DNA of 32,457 nt. Origin: an uncultured Roseburia sp. GTDB lineage: Bacteria; Bacillota; Clostridia; Lachnospirales; Lachnospiraceae. The DNA is taken from positions 1 through 32,457 of the forward strand of contig CAMSQM010000036.1 in NCBI GenBank assembly GCA_947062675.1, written 5' to 3'. Shown one piece after another: positions 16,473-23,695 of this stretch (positions are counted from its first letter, which is position 1; each line of letters begins with the position of its first letter). The notes under the pieces are model-generated. The model did no database searches. It was not told the DNA's origin and worked only from the letters and a program-made list of their open reading frames with translations. Position numbers and translations under genes: made by a program.

Positions 16473-16481
16473 TGATATAAT
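16473..16481 (+). promoter_or_regulatory. Extended -10 promoter of the alarmone synthetase gene
   Basis: TGATATAAT (16473-16481) is a perfect extended -10 element, consistent with the lack of a recognisable -35 box 17 bases upstream. It lies about 60 bases before the ATG. Confidence 0.6.
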
Positions 16482-16540
16482 AAATCTCACAGAGGTCGCA
16501 AGAATGACCTGAAATACAGGGAAATGAGGTTTACAGTATT

Positions 16541-17305
16541 ATGATGAAACATGAAGACAGAAATGAGACCATACAGCAGGCCGCAGAGGAGATTCTGACA
16601 GAGGAAGTGCTGGTGGAGGAACAGATGATACAGGTGTACGAGCTGGTGCCGGTCCGGGGAGCGATGGATTCGGATATGGAACAGATCGTCGATATGACAG
16701 ACCAGTTTTCCCGGACGATGGATCCCGTTTTGCGGATGTACAATGCCGCGATGTGCGCCGCCTCGGCGAGACTGGAAATTATCGAGGATGAGTTTCAATA
16801 CAGGAGACAGCGCTGCCCGATTCATCATATTGATACCAGACTCAAATCGGCAAAGAGTATTCTGGGGAAGCTGGAAAAAAAGGATCTTGATCTGACCCTT
16901 TCAGCCGCCTGCAATAATATTTATGATATCGCCGGGATCCGTGTTGTCTGTTCTTATATAAAGGATGTATATCTGATCCGGGACAGACTGCTGGCGCAGG
17001 ATGATATTTACATAATGGATATCAAGGATTATATCGCGGAGCCCAAGAAGAACGGATACCGCAGTCTTCACATGATTATCCGCATACCGGTATATTTTAT
17101 GAACAAAAAGCAGATGGTTCCGGTGGAGCTGCAGCTGCGCACGATGGCGATGGACCTGTGGGCGAGTCTGGAACATGATATAAAGTACAAGTCGCTGTAT
17201 CAGGGAGTGGCTGCCGACTTTACGGACGAACTCAAAGAGTGCAGCAGACTGATTTATGAGGCGGAAGAGCGGCTGGAAGTTCTCAACCGCCTGCTGGAAG
17301 AATGA
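16541..17305 (+). CDS. Small alarmone synthetase, RelQ type ((p)ppGpp synthetase)
   Basis: A 254-residue cytoplasmic enzyme with a single RelA/SpoT synthetase domain, expected to transfer pyrophosphate from ATP to GDP or GTP under stress. Visible motifs: DTRLKSAKSILGKLEKK (ATP-side basic motif), DIAGIRVVCSYIKDVY, DIKDYIAEPKKNGYRSLH (the NGYRSLH core), VPVELQLRT, and AMDLWASLEHDIKYK with the catalytic glutamate region. There is no HD hydrolase, TGS or ACT domain, so it is a short-type synthetase; a separate Rel elsewhere would degrade the product. An acidic N-terminal extension of about 55 residues is longer than in typical RelQ. The GAGGT site lies ten bases before the ATG. It is monocistronic, convergent with the GNAT gene. 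Confidence 0.9.
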   Translation: MMKHEDRNETIQQAAEEILTEEVLVEEQMIQVYELVPVRGAMDSDMEQIVDMTDQFSRTMDPVLRMYNAAMCAASARLEIIEDEFQYRRQRCPIHHIDTRLKSAKSILGKLEKKDLDLTLSAACNNIYDIAGIRVVCSYIKDVYLIRDRLLAQDDIYIMDIKDYIAEPKKNGYRSLHMIIRIPVYFMNKKQMVPVELQLRTMAMDLWASLEHDIKYKSLYQGVAADFTDELKECSRLIYEAEERLEVLNRLLEE

Positions 17306-17339
17306 GTCTGCCGGGGCCCGCGGCTGGGAGCGGTCGCTG

Positions 17340-18206
17340 CTAAGTGTGGGAAAGGACGGGGAACATCATCCGGTCATTTTCGATCCGCGCAAGGTCGTCC
17401 CCAAGGATAAACAGGGTGCAGTCTTCCTCCCTGTGTTCCCGCACACAGAAAGTCTCCCTGCGCACGGGCGTATAGCCGGCGACGACCTCCCGCACAGTTT
17501 CGCCGAAGGAACTGGCAAGGCGCACGGGGTCGGTATACTGTTTTCCGAAAACCTGATAAATGCGGAGCACCTGGTCTTTTTGTTCTGCGATCACATAAGT
17601 ATCATTTTCCGGCAGATACCAGAGATGTTCCCCGTATCCGGCGGCCAGATGAAAATGAATCAGGCCCGGGTTTTCGCAAAGGCGCATGGCGTCATCCGCT
17701 TCCTTTATGGCAGCCTCAAAGTGCCTGAGCCGTGCCGGCTGTCTCAGATCTGCTTTTTCCAGAGTATAGCCTTCTGTGCGTTCCGGGAACGGAATAAAAT
17801 ACTCATATTCTTTTGAGGGCCGAAAGCCGAATTTCGGATAGTAATCAAGGACATCGTCGTTTGCGAAGAGGTAGATGCCGTCCGTCTTTCCGGCATATTT
17901 TTTCAGAACAGATTCCATTATACTGAGCCCGCACCCCTGCCCGCGGTATTCCGGGGCAGTCATAACGGTTCCGAGCTGCAGATACTGTCTCCGGACCCCT
18001 CCCATGTCAAACTGCATCCGGCTGACAGATACATTTGAGATCACCGTGCTGCCGTCCAGGAGGACATGGGGAGTATACTGATCTCCCCAGTGCCCCGCTG
18101 CGTGCCATGCAGTAAAATCAAAGCCGAATGTCCGGCGGGTCAGGCTGTTAAAAGAGTTGCGCAATGTGTCAGAGTCCCTTACGGATTCGGAATGTGTATA
18201 TTTCAC
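17340..18206 (-). CDS. GNAT-family N-acetyltransferase
   Basis: A 288-residue cytoplasmic acetyltransferase. The acetyl-CoA-binding motif A is LGTVMTAPEYRGQGCGLSIM, with RGQGCG at 88-93, followed by YYPKFGFRP, the usual motif B end. The C-terminal half (from about 150) is a second domain that may be a degenerate GNAT fold, giving the double-length form. Substrate unknown. Its ATG overlaps the stop of the rsiV-like gene by four bases, so it is translationally coupled and part of the sigma/anti-sigma operon. That suggests a role in the same envelope-stress response, for instance acetylating a small molecule or protein. SigV operons in other Firmicutes carry a peptidoglycan O-acetyltransferase (OatA), but that is a different, membrane-bound family. 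Confidence 0.85.
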   Translation of the reverse strand: MKYTHSESVRDSDTLRNSFNSLTRRTFGFDFTAWHAAGHWGDQYTPHVLLDGSTVISNVSVSRMQFDMGGVRRQYLQLGTVMTAPEYRGQGCGLSIMESVLKKYAGKTDGIYLFANDDVLDYYPKFGFRPSKEYEYFIPFPERTEGYTLEKADLRQPARLRHFEAAIKEADDAMRLCENPGLIHFHLAAGYGEHLWYLPENDTYVIAEQKDQVLRIYQVFGKQYTDPVRLASSFGETVREVVAGYTPVRRETFCVREHREEDCTLFILGDDLARIENDRMMFPVLSHT

Positions 18207-19096
18207 TGTGCGCCTCCTTTGCGTATCGTTTCTGTTACTTCTGACGGAATTGCAAATACCGGACTTCCGATATACCCCGGCCCTACCTCGTACTCATCGA
18301 ATGCGATAAACAGATTCCCGTCAGCATCCAGATAATAATTCTGGTTTTCCTTTATGGTCTCAAAAGAGTCTTCCATGTCCGGATCATCGAGAAAATACAT
18401 GGCTGTATCCGCCTTCATCTGTTCGCGCATCTGTTTTCGGATCTCCGCGCTGATCGGGGTGATGTAGTCCGCGCCTTCCGGGAAGAGGTCTTTGAGCTGC
18501 ATGACGGAGTCTGCCCTGCGGTCAATATTATAGTACCGGTGAAATTCATATCCGCTGGCCTGTACCATGAGCCCCGTTATTTTCAGGGTAAACCAGTCCG
18601 GTGTGTCCGTGATGGTCTCGTAGGAGACGTCCAGGCCCAGATATCCCTCATTTTGCATATCGCGCTCAAACTGTGTGATCAGCTCCTCTGTGTATTCCTC
18701 CACACTTTTGTTTACCTGAGCGACCGCTCCGCTTTCAGGGGCGCTTTCGGTGGTTCCGGTATCTTCCGGCACGATCATCGGAATGTCCACGTTTGCGGTA
18801 TTATGTCCATCGTCGTGTGTATACTCCCGCACGGTGACGACCCTGAAGAGGCCGCCGATAACCGGCAGACTGCCCATCGCATAAGCGATATCCTGGTTTG
18901 TGTTCGGCAGGATGACAAGCGCGGCCGCAGCCGCTGCCCCGATACCAAAATTGCGGATTCTTTTTGTTCTCTGTATTCTTTTTTTGTCCATTTCAGCCCT
19001 CCTGACTGCATTCTGTATTCTTTCAATGCCTTCTTCCGGTATCCTTACCGCGTGATATTCTGTTTTCAACTGTTCCCATTCTTCATTCCGGTTCAT
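18203..19096 (-). CDS. rsiV: RsiV-type anti-sigma factor (DUF3298)
   Basis: A 297-residue single-pass membrane protein expected to hold the neighbouring ECF sigma factor inactive. Residues 1-47 are a charged cytoplasmic part; a hydrophobic segment (GIGAAAAAALVIL, about 48-63) follows. The extracellular part contains SLPVIGGLFRVV (DUF4179-like) and, from about 195, a DUF3298 domain with LKDLFPEGADYITPI, NYYLDADGNLFIAFDEYEVGPG and a final PVFAIPSE. In Bacillus subtilis RsiV this domain binds lysozyme and triggers cleavage by signal peptidase and RasP. Whether this homologue senses lysozyme is inference. ATG 19096 was chosen for GGGAGG at six bases. The gap to the sigma gene is 34 bases; it overlaps the GNAT gene by four. 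Confidence 0.87.
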   Translation of the reverse strand: MNRNEEWEQLKTEYHAVRIPEEGIERIQNAVRRAEMDKKRIQRTKRIRNFGIGAAAAAALVILPNTNQDIAYAMGSLPVIGGLFRVVTVREYTHDDGHNTANVDIPMIVPEDTGTTESAPESGAVAQVNKSVEEYTEELITQFERDMQNEGYLGLDVSYETITDTPDWFTLKITGLMVQASGYEFHRYYNIDRRADSVMQLKDLFPEGADYITPISAEIRKQMREQMKADTAMYFLDDPDMEDSFETIKENQNYYLDADGNLFIAFDEYEVGPGYIGSPVFAIPSEVTETIRKGGAQ

Positions 19097-19130
19097 AAAA
19101 ATCCTCCCTTCCGGCTGCCGGCGTAAAGTG

Positions 19131-19604
19131 TTATGTCTCCTCAAGTGCGATGCGAAGTTTTCCGAGCGCGCGGTACAGACGGCTTTTTACCGTGTTCAGG
19201 TTTTCGCCGGCTGCCTGTGCCACCTGTTCCAGGGTCATGTCTTCAAAATAGCGCAGTATGACGACGGACCTTTCGTGTTCGGGAAGACGCTCTATCGCGC
19301 TTTTCAGGTCGATGTCTTCCCAGACTTCCCCGTATCCTGCCGGCTCGTCAGGGAGACCTGCGATGTCTTTTCTGTTTTTCCGCAGAAGAGATACGGCTTC
19401 ATTGATGATGATCCGGCAGATCCAGGTATCCGCGTACGCCTGTTTTCTGAGTTTTTCCGCGTGAAAAATCGCTTTATAGGCGCTCTCCTGTACGACGTCG
19501 AGTGCGTCCGCTTCGTTGTGGACATAGCCATACGCAATCCGGTAGTATTTTTCGTAATTTTTCAGCAGCATCTCATTTATGATGCTCTCATTGTCCTTTT
19601 TCAC
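19131..19604 (-). CDS. sigV: ECF sigma factor, SigV type
   Basis: A 157-residue RNA polymerase sigma factor of the extracytoplasmic-function class. Region 2 spans about residues 10-75 (YRIAYGYVHNEADALDVVQE, then DTWICRIIINEAVSLLRK), with a short acidic linker, and region 4 about 100-150 (LPEHERSVVILRYFEDMTLE, then ENLNTVKSRLYRALGKLR as the DNA-reading helix). The start is a GTG with AAGGAG nine bases upstream. It is the first gene of a three-gene operon with the rsiV-like anti-sigma factor and the GNAT gene. An ECF-type promoter immediately upstream indicates autoregulation. It is assigned to the SigV group because of the DUF3298 partner. Confidence 0.9.
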   Translation of the reverse strand: MKKDNESIINEMLLKNYEKYYRIAYGYVHNEADALDVVQESAYKAIFHAEKLRKQAYADTWICRIIINEAVSLLRKNRKDIAGLPDEPAGYGEVWEDIDLKSAIERLPEHERSVVILRYFEDMTLEQVAQAAGENLNTVKSRLYRALGKLRIALEET

Positions 19605-19640
19605 GTTATCCGGCTCCTTCCTTTGCAGTTACAACCATTA

Positions 19641-19667
19641 GACGGTACAGACTGCGGAAAAGTTTCA
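19641..19667 (-). promoter_or_regulatory. ECF-type promoter of the sigma/anti-sigma operon
   Basis: On the minus strand TGAAAC (19662-19667), 17 bases, CGTC (19641-19644). This is the classic -35/-10 pattern of ECF promoters such as those of B. subtilis SigV, SigX and SigW. It lies about 37 bases upstream of the GTG start and points to positive autoregulation. Confidence 0.8.
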
Positions 19668-19682
19668 GCAATTTTAAAAGTA

Positions 19683-19711
19683 TTGTTATTTCCGGCTTAA
19701 GACATTATAAT
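19683..19711 (+). promoter_or_regulatory. Promoter of the flavin reductase-like gene
   Basis: TTGTTA (19683-19688), 17 bases, TATAAT (19706-19711), followed by AAAGGAGG and the ATG at 19746. It is divergent from the ECF promoter only about 16 bases away. Confidence 0.65.
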
Positions 19712-19745
19712 GAAAGAAAATGTTATCAGATAAAGGAGGCCAGAT

Positions 19746-20252
19746 ATGCATACATTTCAACCGCTTTCCATTGAATTTCTGGAGTTTAATCCGTTCACCA
19801 AAATCGGGAAGGAATGGGCGCTTGTCACTTCCGGTTCCAGGACTGCCGCCAACTGCATGACGATCAGCTGGGGCGGAGTCGGTGTGCTGTGGGGAAAGAA
19901 TGTCGTTTTTGTATTTATCCGGGATTCCCGGTATACCAAAGAATTGCTGGACAGTAATGATTTCTTTTCCATCACTTTTCTGGGAGAGGAGCACCGCGGT
20001 GCTTTAAATTACTGTGGTTCCCATTCCGGACGGGAGGGGGATAAGGTGAGGGCAGCAGGGCTGTCCCTTGATTTCCGGCACGGGATCCCTTATATTGATG
20101 AGGGAAATCTCGTTCTGCTCTGCAACAAAATGTCCGCCACAAGAATTACGGAGGAATCGTTTCTCGCACCGGATATCCGGGAAAAGTGGTACCAGGACGG
20201 CGATATGCACACCATGTATGTTGCGGAGATTATTGATATACTGGCGCGATGA
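19746..20252 (+). CDS. Flavin reductase-like, FMN-binding protein
   Basis: A 168-residue cytoplasmic protein of the flavin reductase-like family (split-barrel FMN binding). Seen: WALVTSGSRTAANCMTISWGGVGVLWGKN, the usual beta strand and FMN-contact region where related enzymes have N-x-M-T(x)SW; then FVFIRDSRYTKELLDSNDFFSI, and NYCGSHSGREGDKVRAAGL, matching the G-x-x-S-G-R-x-x-D-K signature. It may reduce free flavin or bind FMN as an electron carrier; the substrate is unknown. The ribosome site AAAGGAGG is perfect. The next gene, a 50-residue membrane protein, follows within 80 bases on the same strand. Confidence 0.88.
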   Translation: MHTFQPLSIEFLEFNPFTKIGKEWALVTSGSRTAANCMTISWGGVGVLWGKNVVFVFIRDSRYTKELLDSNDFFSITFLGEEHRGALNYCGSHSGREGDKVRAAGLSLDFRHGIPYIDEGNLVLLCNKMSATRITEESFLAPDIREKWYQDGDMHTMYVAEIIDILAR

Positions 20253-20328
20253 TGTGCGGAAGGTACGGTATATTTGTCTGGATTTCTGTAAATTATGAGA
20301 AACAGATAGAAATGGAGGTCAATCAATA

Positions 20329-20481
20329 ATGAACGAAAAAATTTATAAGACGATGGGGCGCGCCGGCGCCGGAAATCTGGCCATCGGGGTCTGTGTCCTC
20401 GTCTGCGGACTTTCCTGTGGAATTCTTCTGATCGTGAGCGGCGCAAGGCTGCTGAAACAAAAATCGGAGATCCTGTTTTAA
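20329..20481 (+). CDS. 50-residue single-helix membrane protein
   Basis: A short ORF starting MNEKIYKTMGRAGAGNLAIG and ending LLKQKSEILF. It has a polar N-terminus, one hydrophobic helix (about 17-38, with three cysteines), a short SGARLLKQKS positive tail and the ribosome site TGGAGG about ten bases before the ATG. A strong terminator follows directly, so the unit is well bounded. The mixture of a charged IYKTMG start and a C-terminal LLKxKS is familiar from small unannotated Lachnospiraceae proteins, as far as I recall. Function unknown; it may be a regulatory or accessory membrane peptide. Confidence 0.75.
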   Translation: MNEKIYKTMGRAGAGNLAIGVCVLVCGLSCGILLIVSGARLLKQKSEILF

Positions 20482-20500
20482 GCGCGGAGCAGCCGGACAT

Positions 20501-20532
20501 GAAAAATGCGGACAGAAAAGTCCGCATTTTTC
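20501..20532. terminator. Bidirectional terminator between the small membrane protein and plsC
   Basis: GAAAAATGCGGAC (20501-20513) pairs perfectly with GTCCGCATTTTTC (20520-20532) around a 6-base loop. The A-run on one arm and T-run on the other make it usable on both strands. It ends the plus-strand unit and overlaps the stop of plsC on the minus strand. Confidence 0.85.
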
Positions 20533-21265
20533 AGATCAGTTCTTCATTTCGTCTCAGCATATTGGCGATGATGTCCTGGCAGTGCGCGCCCAGCTTTTTC
20601 CGCGTCTCTTTGTCCAGTTCTTTTGGGTAGACGGGCTCCCCGTATTCCAGTATAACATGTGCCGCTTTTATTTTTGGAAAATGATTTTCCAGAATCTGTG
20701 CAGAATTCGTAATTGCCATCGGGATAATGGCACATCCCGTTTTCTCTGCAATCTTAAAGCTTCCTTCCTTGAACGGGAGCATCAGCGCATCTGTCTGATT
20801 TCTGGTCCCTTCGGGAAAAATGCAGACGGATATCCCGTTTCTGATATTGTCGATGCCGGCAAGGATGGTTTTTAATGCTTCCCTGACTTCTTCCCGGTTG
20901 ATGAAGAGGCAGTGCAGGCGCTTCATCCAGGTTGAGAGGAGGGGAACTTTTTCCATGTTGCTTTTTGCGATGTAGCCGGTCAGGCGGGGACAGCGCGCGT
21001 AGGTGATAATGGTATCGAAATAGCTCTTGTGATTGCCGATGTAGAGAACAGCCTGATCCCGCGGCACACGTTCCTCTCCGATGACGGTGACTTTCGTTCC
21101 GCAGAGAAAAAGGATAACGCGGAATGCCCACTGTACCATGCGAAGCTGGCTGATATCGGCGGCCTGCCGGTTGTATTTTCCGATAATCCATTCGACGCAG
21201 AGGACGGGAATCCCGAGAATCAGAAATAATATGGCGAAGAGAAGAGCGAGAATCACCCGTAACAT
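20531..21265 (-). CDS. plsC: 1-acyl-sn-glycerol-3-phosphate acyltransferase
   Basis: A 244-residue membrane-associated enzyme that adds the second acyl chain to lysophosphatidic acid, giving phosphatidic acid. Seen: an N-terminal hydrophobic helix (VILALLFAILFLILGIPVL), the catalytic Hx4D in GNHKSYFD (His79, Asp84), INREE (about 122-126), and FPEGTRN (150-156), the glycerol-phosphate binding motif. Length is normal. The ATG is preceded by AAAGGA at about eight bases. It is monocistronic. Paralogues of PlsC can use other acceptors, so the substrate is inferred from the family. Confidence 0.92.
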   Translation of the reverse strand: MLRVILALLFAILFLILGIPVLCVEWIIGKYNRQAADISQLRMVQWAFRVILFLCGTKVTVIGEERVPRDQAVLYIGNHKSYFDTIITYARCPRLTGYIAKSNMEKVPLLSTWMKRLHCLFINREEVREALKTILAGIDNIRNGISVCIFPEGTRNQTDALMLPFKEGSFKIAEKTGCAIIPMAITNSAQILENHFPKIKAAHVILEYGEPVYPKELDKETRKKLGAHCQDIIANMLRRNEELI

Positions 21266-21330
21266 AACAAAGTCCTTTCCGGAGCAGCGCGTTTTGCGCC
21301 TGCCCGCTTTCAGATTTTTCCATTTTTACT

Positions 21331-21359
21331 ATTATATAGGGAAACACACAGAAAAACAA
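21331..21359 (-). promoter_or_regulatory. Promoter of plsC
   Basis: Minus-strand TTGTTT (21354-21359), 17 bases, TATAAT (21331-21336), about 65 bases before the ATG. Confidence 0.6.
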
Positions 21360-21424
21360 TAAAAATGGTTATATTTTTTCCGGCCCGTCATAGAATATGA
21401 TAGAAGCCAGTAGTGGGGGGATCT

Positions 21425-21874
21425 ATGAGAATTTTCCACAGCAAAAAGGAAAAAAAGAATGGGAAGCGCCGTACTGTCGCGCTGACGGTAATTCTGTCTC
21501 TCTTCTGCGGCCTCCTTTCAGGCTGCAGCGTCCGGGAGACGAACGGGACCAGGATCAGTGATCTGGAATATGTGATTGTCGGGGAGACCGATCTGCCGGA
21601 GGAACTTGCGGCGATGATTGAGGAGAAAAAGGCGGCAGATTTTAAGCTGACCTATCAGGCCGGGGAAGAACTTTACATTATCCGCGGATATGGGGAACAG
21701 GCGACGGGGGGATACAGCATCAGTATCCGGGAATGTTATCTGACCGCAAACGCGATCGTGTTTGACACGGAGCTGATCGGGCCCAGGAAAGGGGAGAGTA
21801 CATGTAAAGGGCCGAGTTATCCGTACATAGTGATAAAGACCGCGGACAGGGAGGAAAATACGATATTTGAGTGA
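21425..21874 (+). CDS. PrcB-type lipoprotein
   Basis: A 149-residue exported lipoprotein. A basic start (RIFHSKKEKKNGKRR), a hydrophobic stretch and lipobox LSGC with Cys34 mark it for lipidation and outer-face anchoring. The mature part resembles the PrcB C-terminal domain: YIIRGYGEQATGGYSISIRE, then a strand and a YPYIVIKT end. In the founding case PrcB supports a surface protease (dentilisin), so it may assist a protease or simply be an envelope protein. ATG 21425 was chosen because a G-rich ribosome site directly precedes it; a GTG four codons earlier is less likely. It is monocistronic, with a terminator behind. Confidence 0.82.
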   Translation: MRIFHSKKEKKNGKRRTVALTVILSLFCGLLSGCSVRETNGTRISDLEYVIVGETDLPEELAAMIEEKKAADFKLTYQAGEELYIIRGYGEQATGGYSISIRECYLTANAIVFDTELIGPRKGESTCKGPSYPYIVIKTADREENTIFE

Positions 21875-21879
21875 AGGAA

Positions 21880-21914
21880 ACCGGGCTGACCATATTAATG
21901 GCGGCCCGGTGTTT
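21880..21914 (+). terminator. Terminator after the PrcB-type lipoprotein gene
   Basis: ACCGGGC (21880-21886) pairs with GCCCGGT (21904-21910), with CCAT/ATGG able to extend the stem inside the loop. It is followed by GTTTTG. Confidence 0.65.
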
Positions 21915-21955
21915 TGCGTGTGGCCGGATTGCGGTCCGCAGATGCCGGAAAGTAC

Positions 21956-21984
21956 TTGACATGCCGTGAAAAAAGGCGAATACT
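21956..21984 (+). promoter_or_regulatory. Promoter of the CAP/LRR protein gene
   Basis: Perfect TTGACA at 21956-21961; AATACT at 21979-21984 is the best -10 at 17-base spacing (four of six matches). A GGAGGAG ribosome site follows, six to seven bases before the ATG at 22024. Confidence 0.5.
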
Positions 21985-22023
21985 TTTATGTAAAGAAAGA
22001 CTGTATTAAAATGGAGGAGAAAT

Positions 22024-23607
22024 ATGAAAGACGGATGGAAACGCAGACTGCGAGGCTTTCCCGCAGTCCTGTCTGCCGTTGTTCTGTGCCTTTCCATGTG
22101 GACGACACAGGTGGAGGCCGCGGATGACTATGCCTGGGTGAAGGTAAAGGTGACGTTTGGTCAGACAGAGGCGCGGAGCATGTTAAAGATGATCAATGAA
22201 TTCCGGATGGGGAAGGAAGCGTGGGCATGGGATGAGAACAATCAGCGGAAGGAGTATAAGTGTAAGGCCCTGAAGTACGATTATGATCTGGAGCGCATTG
22301 CGATGCTGCGGGCAGCGGAGCTCGCCCTCGCTCTTTCCCACACGAGACCGAATGGGAAGAGCTTTTTAACCGCACATAACGGGGGGATGATGTGCAGCGA
22401 GAATATCGCGGTGGGATACAGGACAGCCGCGGAAGTGTTTGAAGGCTGGAAAGAGACAGATGAACCATACAGTGGACAGGGGCACCGCAGGAATATGCTG
22501 AATCCGGGGTTTACGGCAGTCGGGTTCGGGCATGTTTACTATAACGGCTATCACTACTGGGCGCAGGAGTTCCGCTCTTCGGTATCTGATGCTGGCAAAA
22601 CGGCTGCAAATGACGCGGAGACGGAGATGAAGCTGGAGATTCTGCTCCGGGATCTGAAAGATGTGTCGCTGACCCCGTCTGTGAATAAGATTGTGCTCGC
22701 GCCCGGGAAGACCATAAATGTGCCGCAGCTTGTGATTCAGATTTGCATGAAGCAGTCGTGGGGCGGCTGGGTGCAGGTGGAGATGCCGTATACCTGGAAA
22801 GCAGGTGAAGGGGGATATCTTACAGTTTCGGATGGAAAGATTACCGGGGTAAAATGTGGAACCACAAAGGTGACAGCCACGGTGCTGGGGAAGACGGTGA
22901 AGGTGCCGGTGATTATCACGGAAACGGGAGAGTCCGATGAAGAGGACGAGCGTGATGAACCGGGAGTATTCCGTGCAGGCGATGTCAGATATATCATAAA
23001 ACAGCCTTTCGGAGGAAAGAAGACAGCGGTTGTGGCAGGAGCCGCTAACAAAAATCAGACCAGCGTCACGATACCGGATACGGTAAAACTGGGAGGCGTG
23101 AAATATAAGGTTACGGAAATCGGGACACGTGCGTTTGAAAAAAATGAGAGCCTTAAGAAGGTCAGCATTGGGAAAAATGTTACAAAGATAGGATTTCAGG
23201 CGTTCTTTTGCTGTGAGAATCTTACGACAGTGAAGGGATGCAAAGGGATTGAGGTAATTGAAAGCAGCGCTTTTTACAGGTGCAGCTCTGTCCGGAAGAT
23301 CAGTATCCCGTCAGCATCACTGACAAAGATCGGGAGCGGAGCATTTGCCAGCTGTACGGGAATGACAGGTTTTACGACAAAATCAAAAAAGCTTGCTTCC
23401 ATCGGTATACGGGCCTTTTACGGGGATAAAAAACTGTCTTCCGTTACCCTGAAAACGGAAAAGCTGAAAAAAAATAATGTCGGGTATAACGCGTTTAAAG
23501 GGATTGGGAATAAGTGTAAATTTAAAGTACCCGCCCGGAAAGTGTCAGCATATAAGAAACTGTTTCAGGAAAAGGGCGCCGGAAAGGGAATTGTGGTCGG
23601 AAAATAA
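22024..23607 (+). CDS. Secreted CAP-domain protein with Big_2 and BspA-type LRR modules
   Basis: A 527-residue exported protein. The signal peptide (MKDGWKRRLRGFPAVLSAVV, cut near VEAA, about 32) leads into a CAP/SCP domain (about 52-185): residues LALALSHTRPNG, MMCSENIAVGY, WKETDEPYSGQGHRRNMLNP and VYYNGYHYWAQEF match the CAP signature including the His/Glu cluster. A Big_2-like Ig module follows (about 215-300), then an acidic linker and four to five BspA-type leucine-rich repeats (LRR_5) from about 340, such as TEIGTRAFEKNESLKKVSIG. No LPXTG anchor is seen. Probably a surface or released protein that interacts with host or community; CAP function in bacteria is poorly defined. The promoter is directly upstream; it is monocistronic. 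Confidence 0.88.
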   Translation: MKDGWKRRLRGFPAVLSAVVLCLSMWTTQVEAADDYAWVKVKVTFGQTEARSMLKMINEFRMGKEAWAWDENNQRKEYKCKALKYDYDLERIAMLRAAELALALSHTRPNGKSFLTAHNGGMMCSENIAVGYRTAAEVFEGWKETDEPYSGQGHRRNMLNPGFTAVGFGHVYYNGYHYWAQEFRSSVSDAGKTAANDAETEMKLEILLRDLKDVSLTPSVNKIVLAPGKTINVPQLVIQICMKQSWGGWVQVEMPYTWKAGEGGYLTVSDGKITGVKCGTTKVTATVLGKTVKVPVIITETGESDEEDERDEPGVFRAGDVRYIIKQPFGGKKTAVVAGAANKNQTSVTIPDTVKLGGVKYKVTEIGTRAFEKNESLKKVSIGKNVTKIGFQAFFCCENLTTVKGCKGIEVIESSAFYRCSSVRKISIPSASLTKIGSGAFASCTGMTGFTTKSKKLASIGIRAFYGDKKLSSVTLKTEKLKKNNVGYNAFKGIGNKCKFKVPARKVSAYKKLFQEKGAGKGIVVGK

Positions 23608-23647
23608 ACATGAACCGGTCAGATGAGAATGGTTTTTCCGTGCATGG

Positions 23648-23675
23648 TTGAAGTTCACAGGAAATCTGATACAAT
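23648..23675 (+). promoter_or_regulatory. Promoter of the Rpn nuclease gene
   Basis: TTGAAG (23648-23653), 16 bases, TACAAT (23670-23675), followed by AGGGAGA and the ATG at 23696. Confidence 0.55.
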
Positions 23676-23695
23676 AAAATTACAGGGAGAACCCG

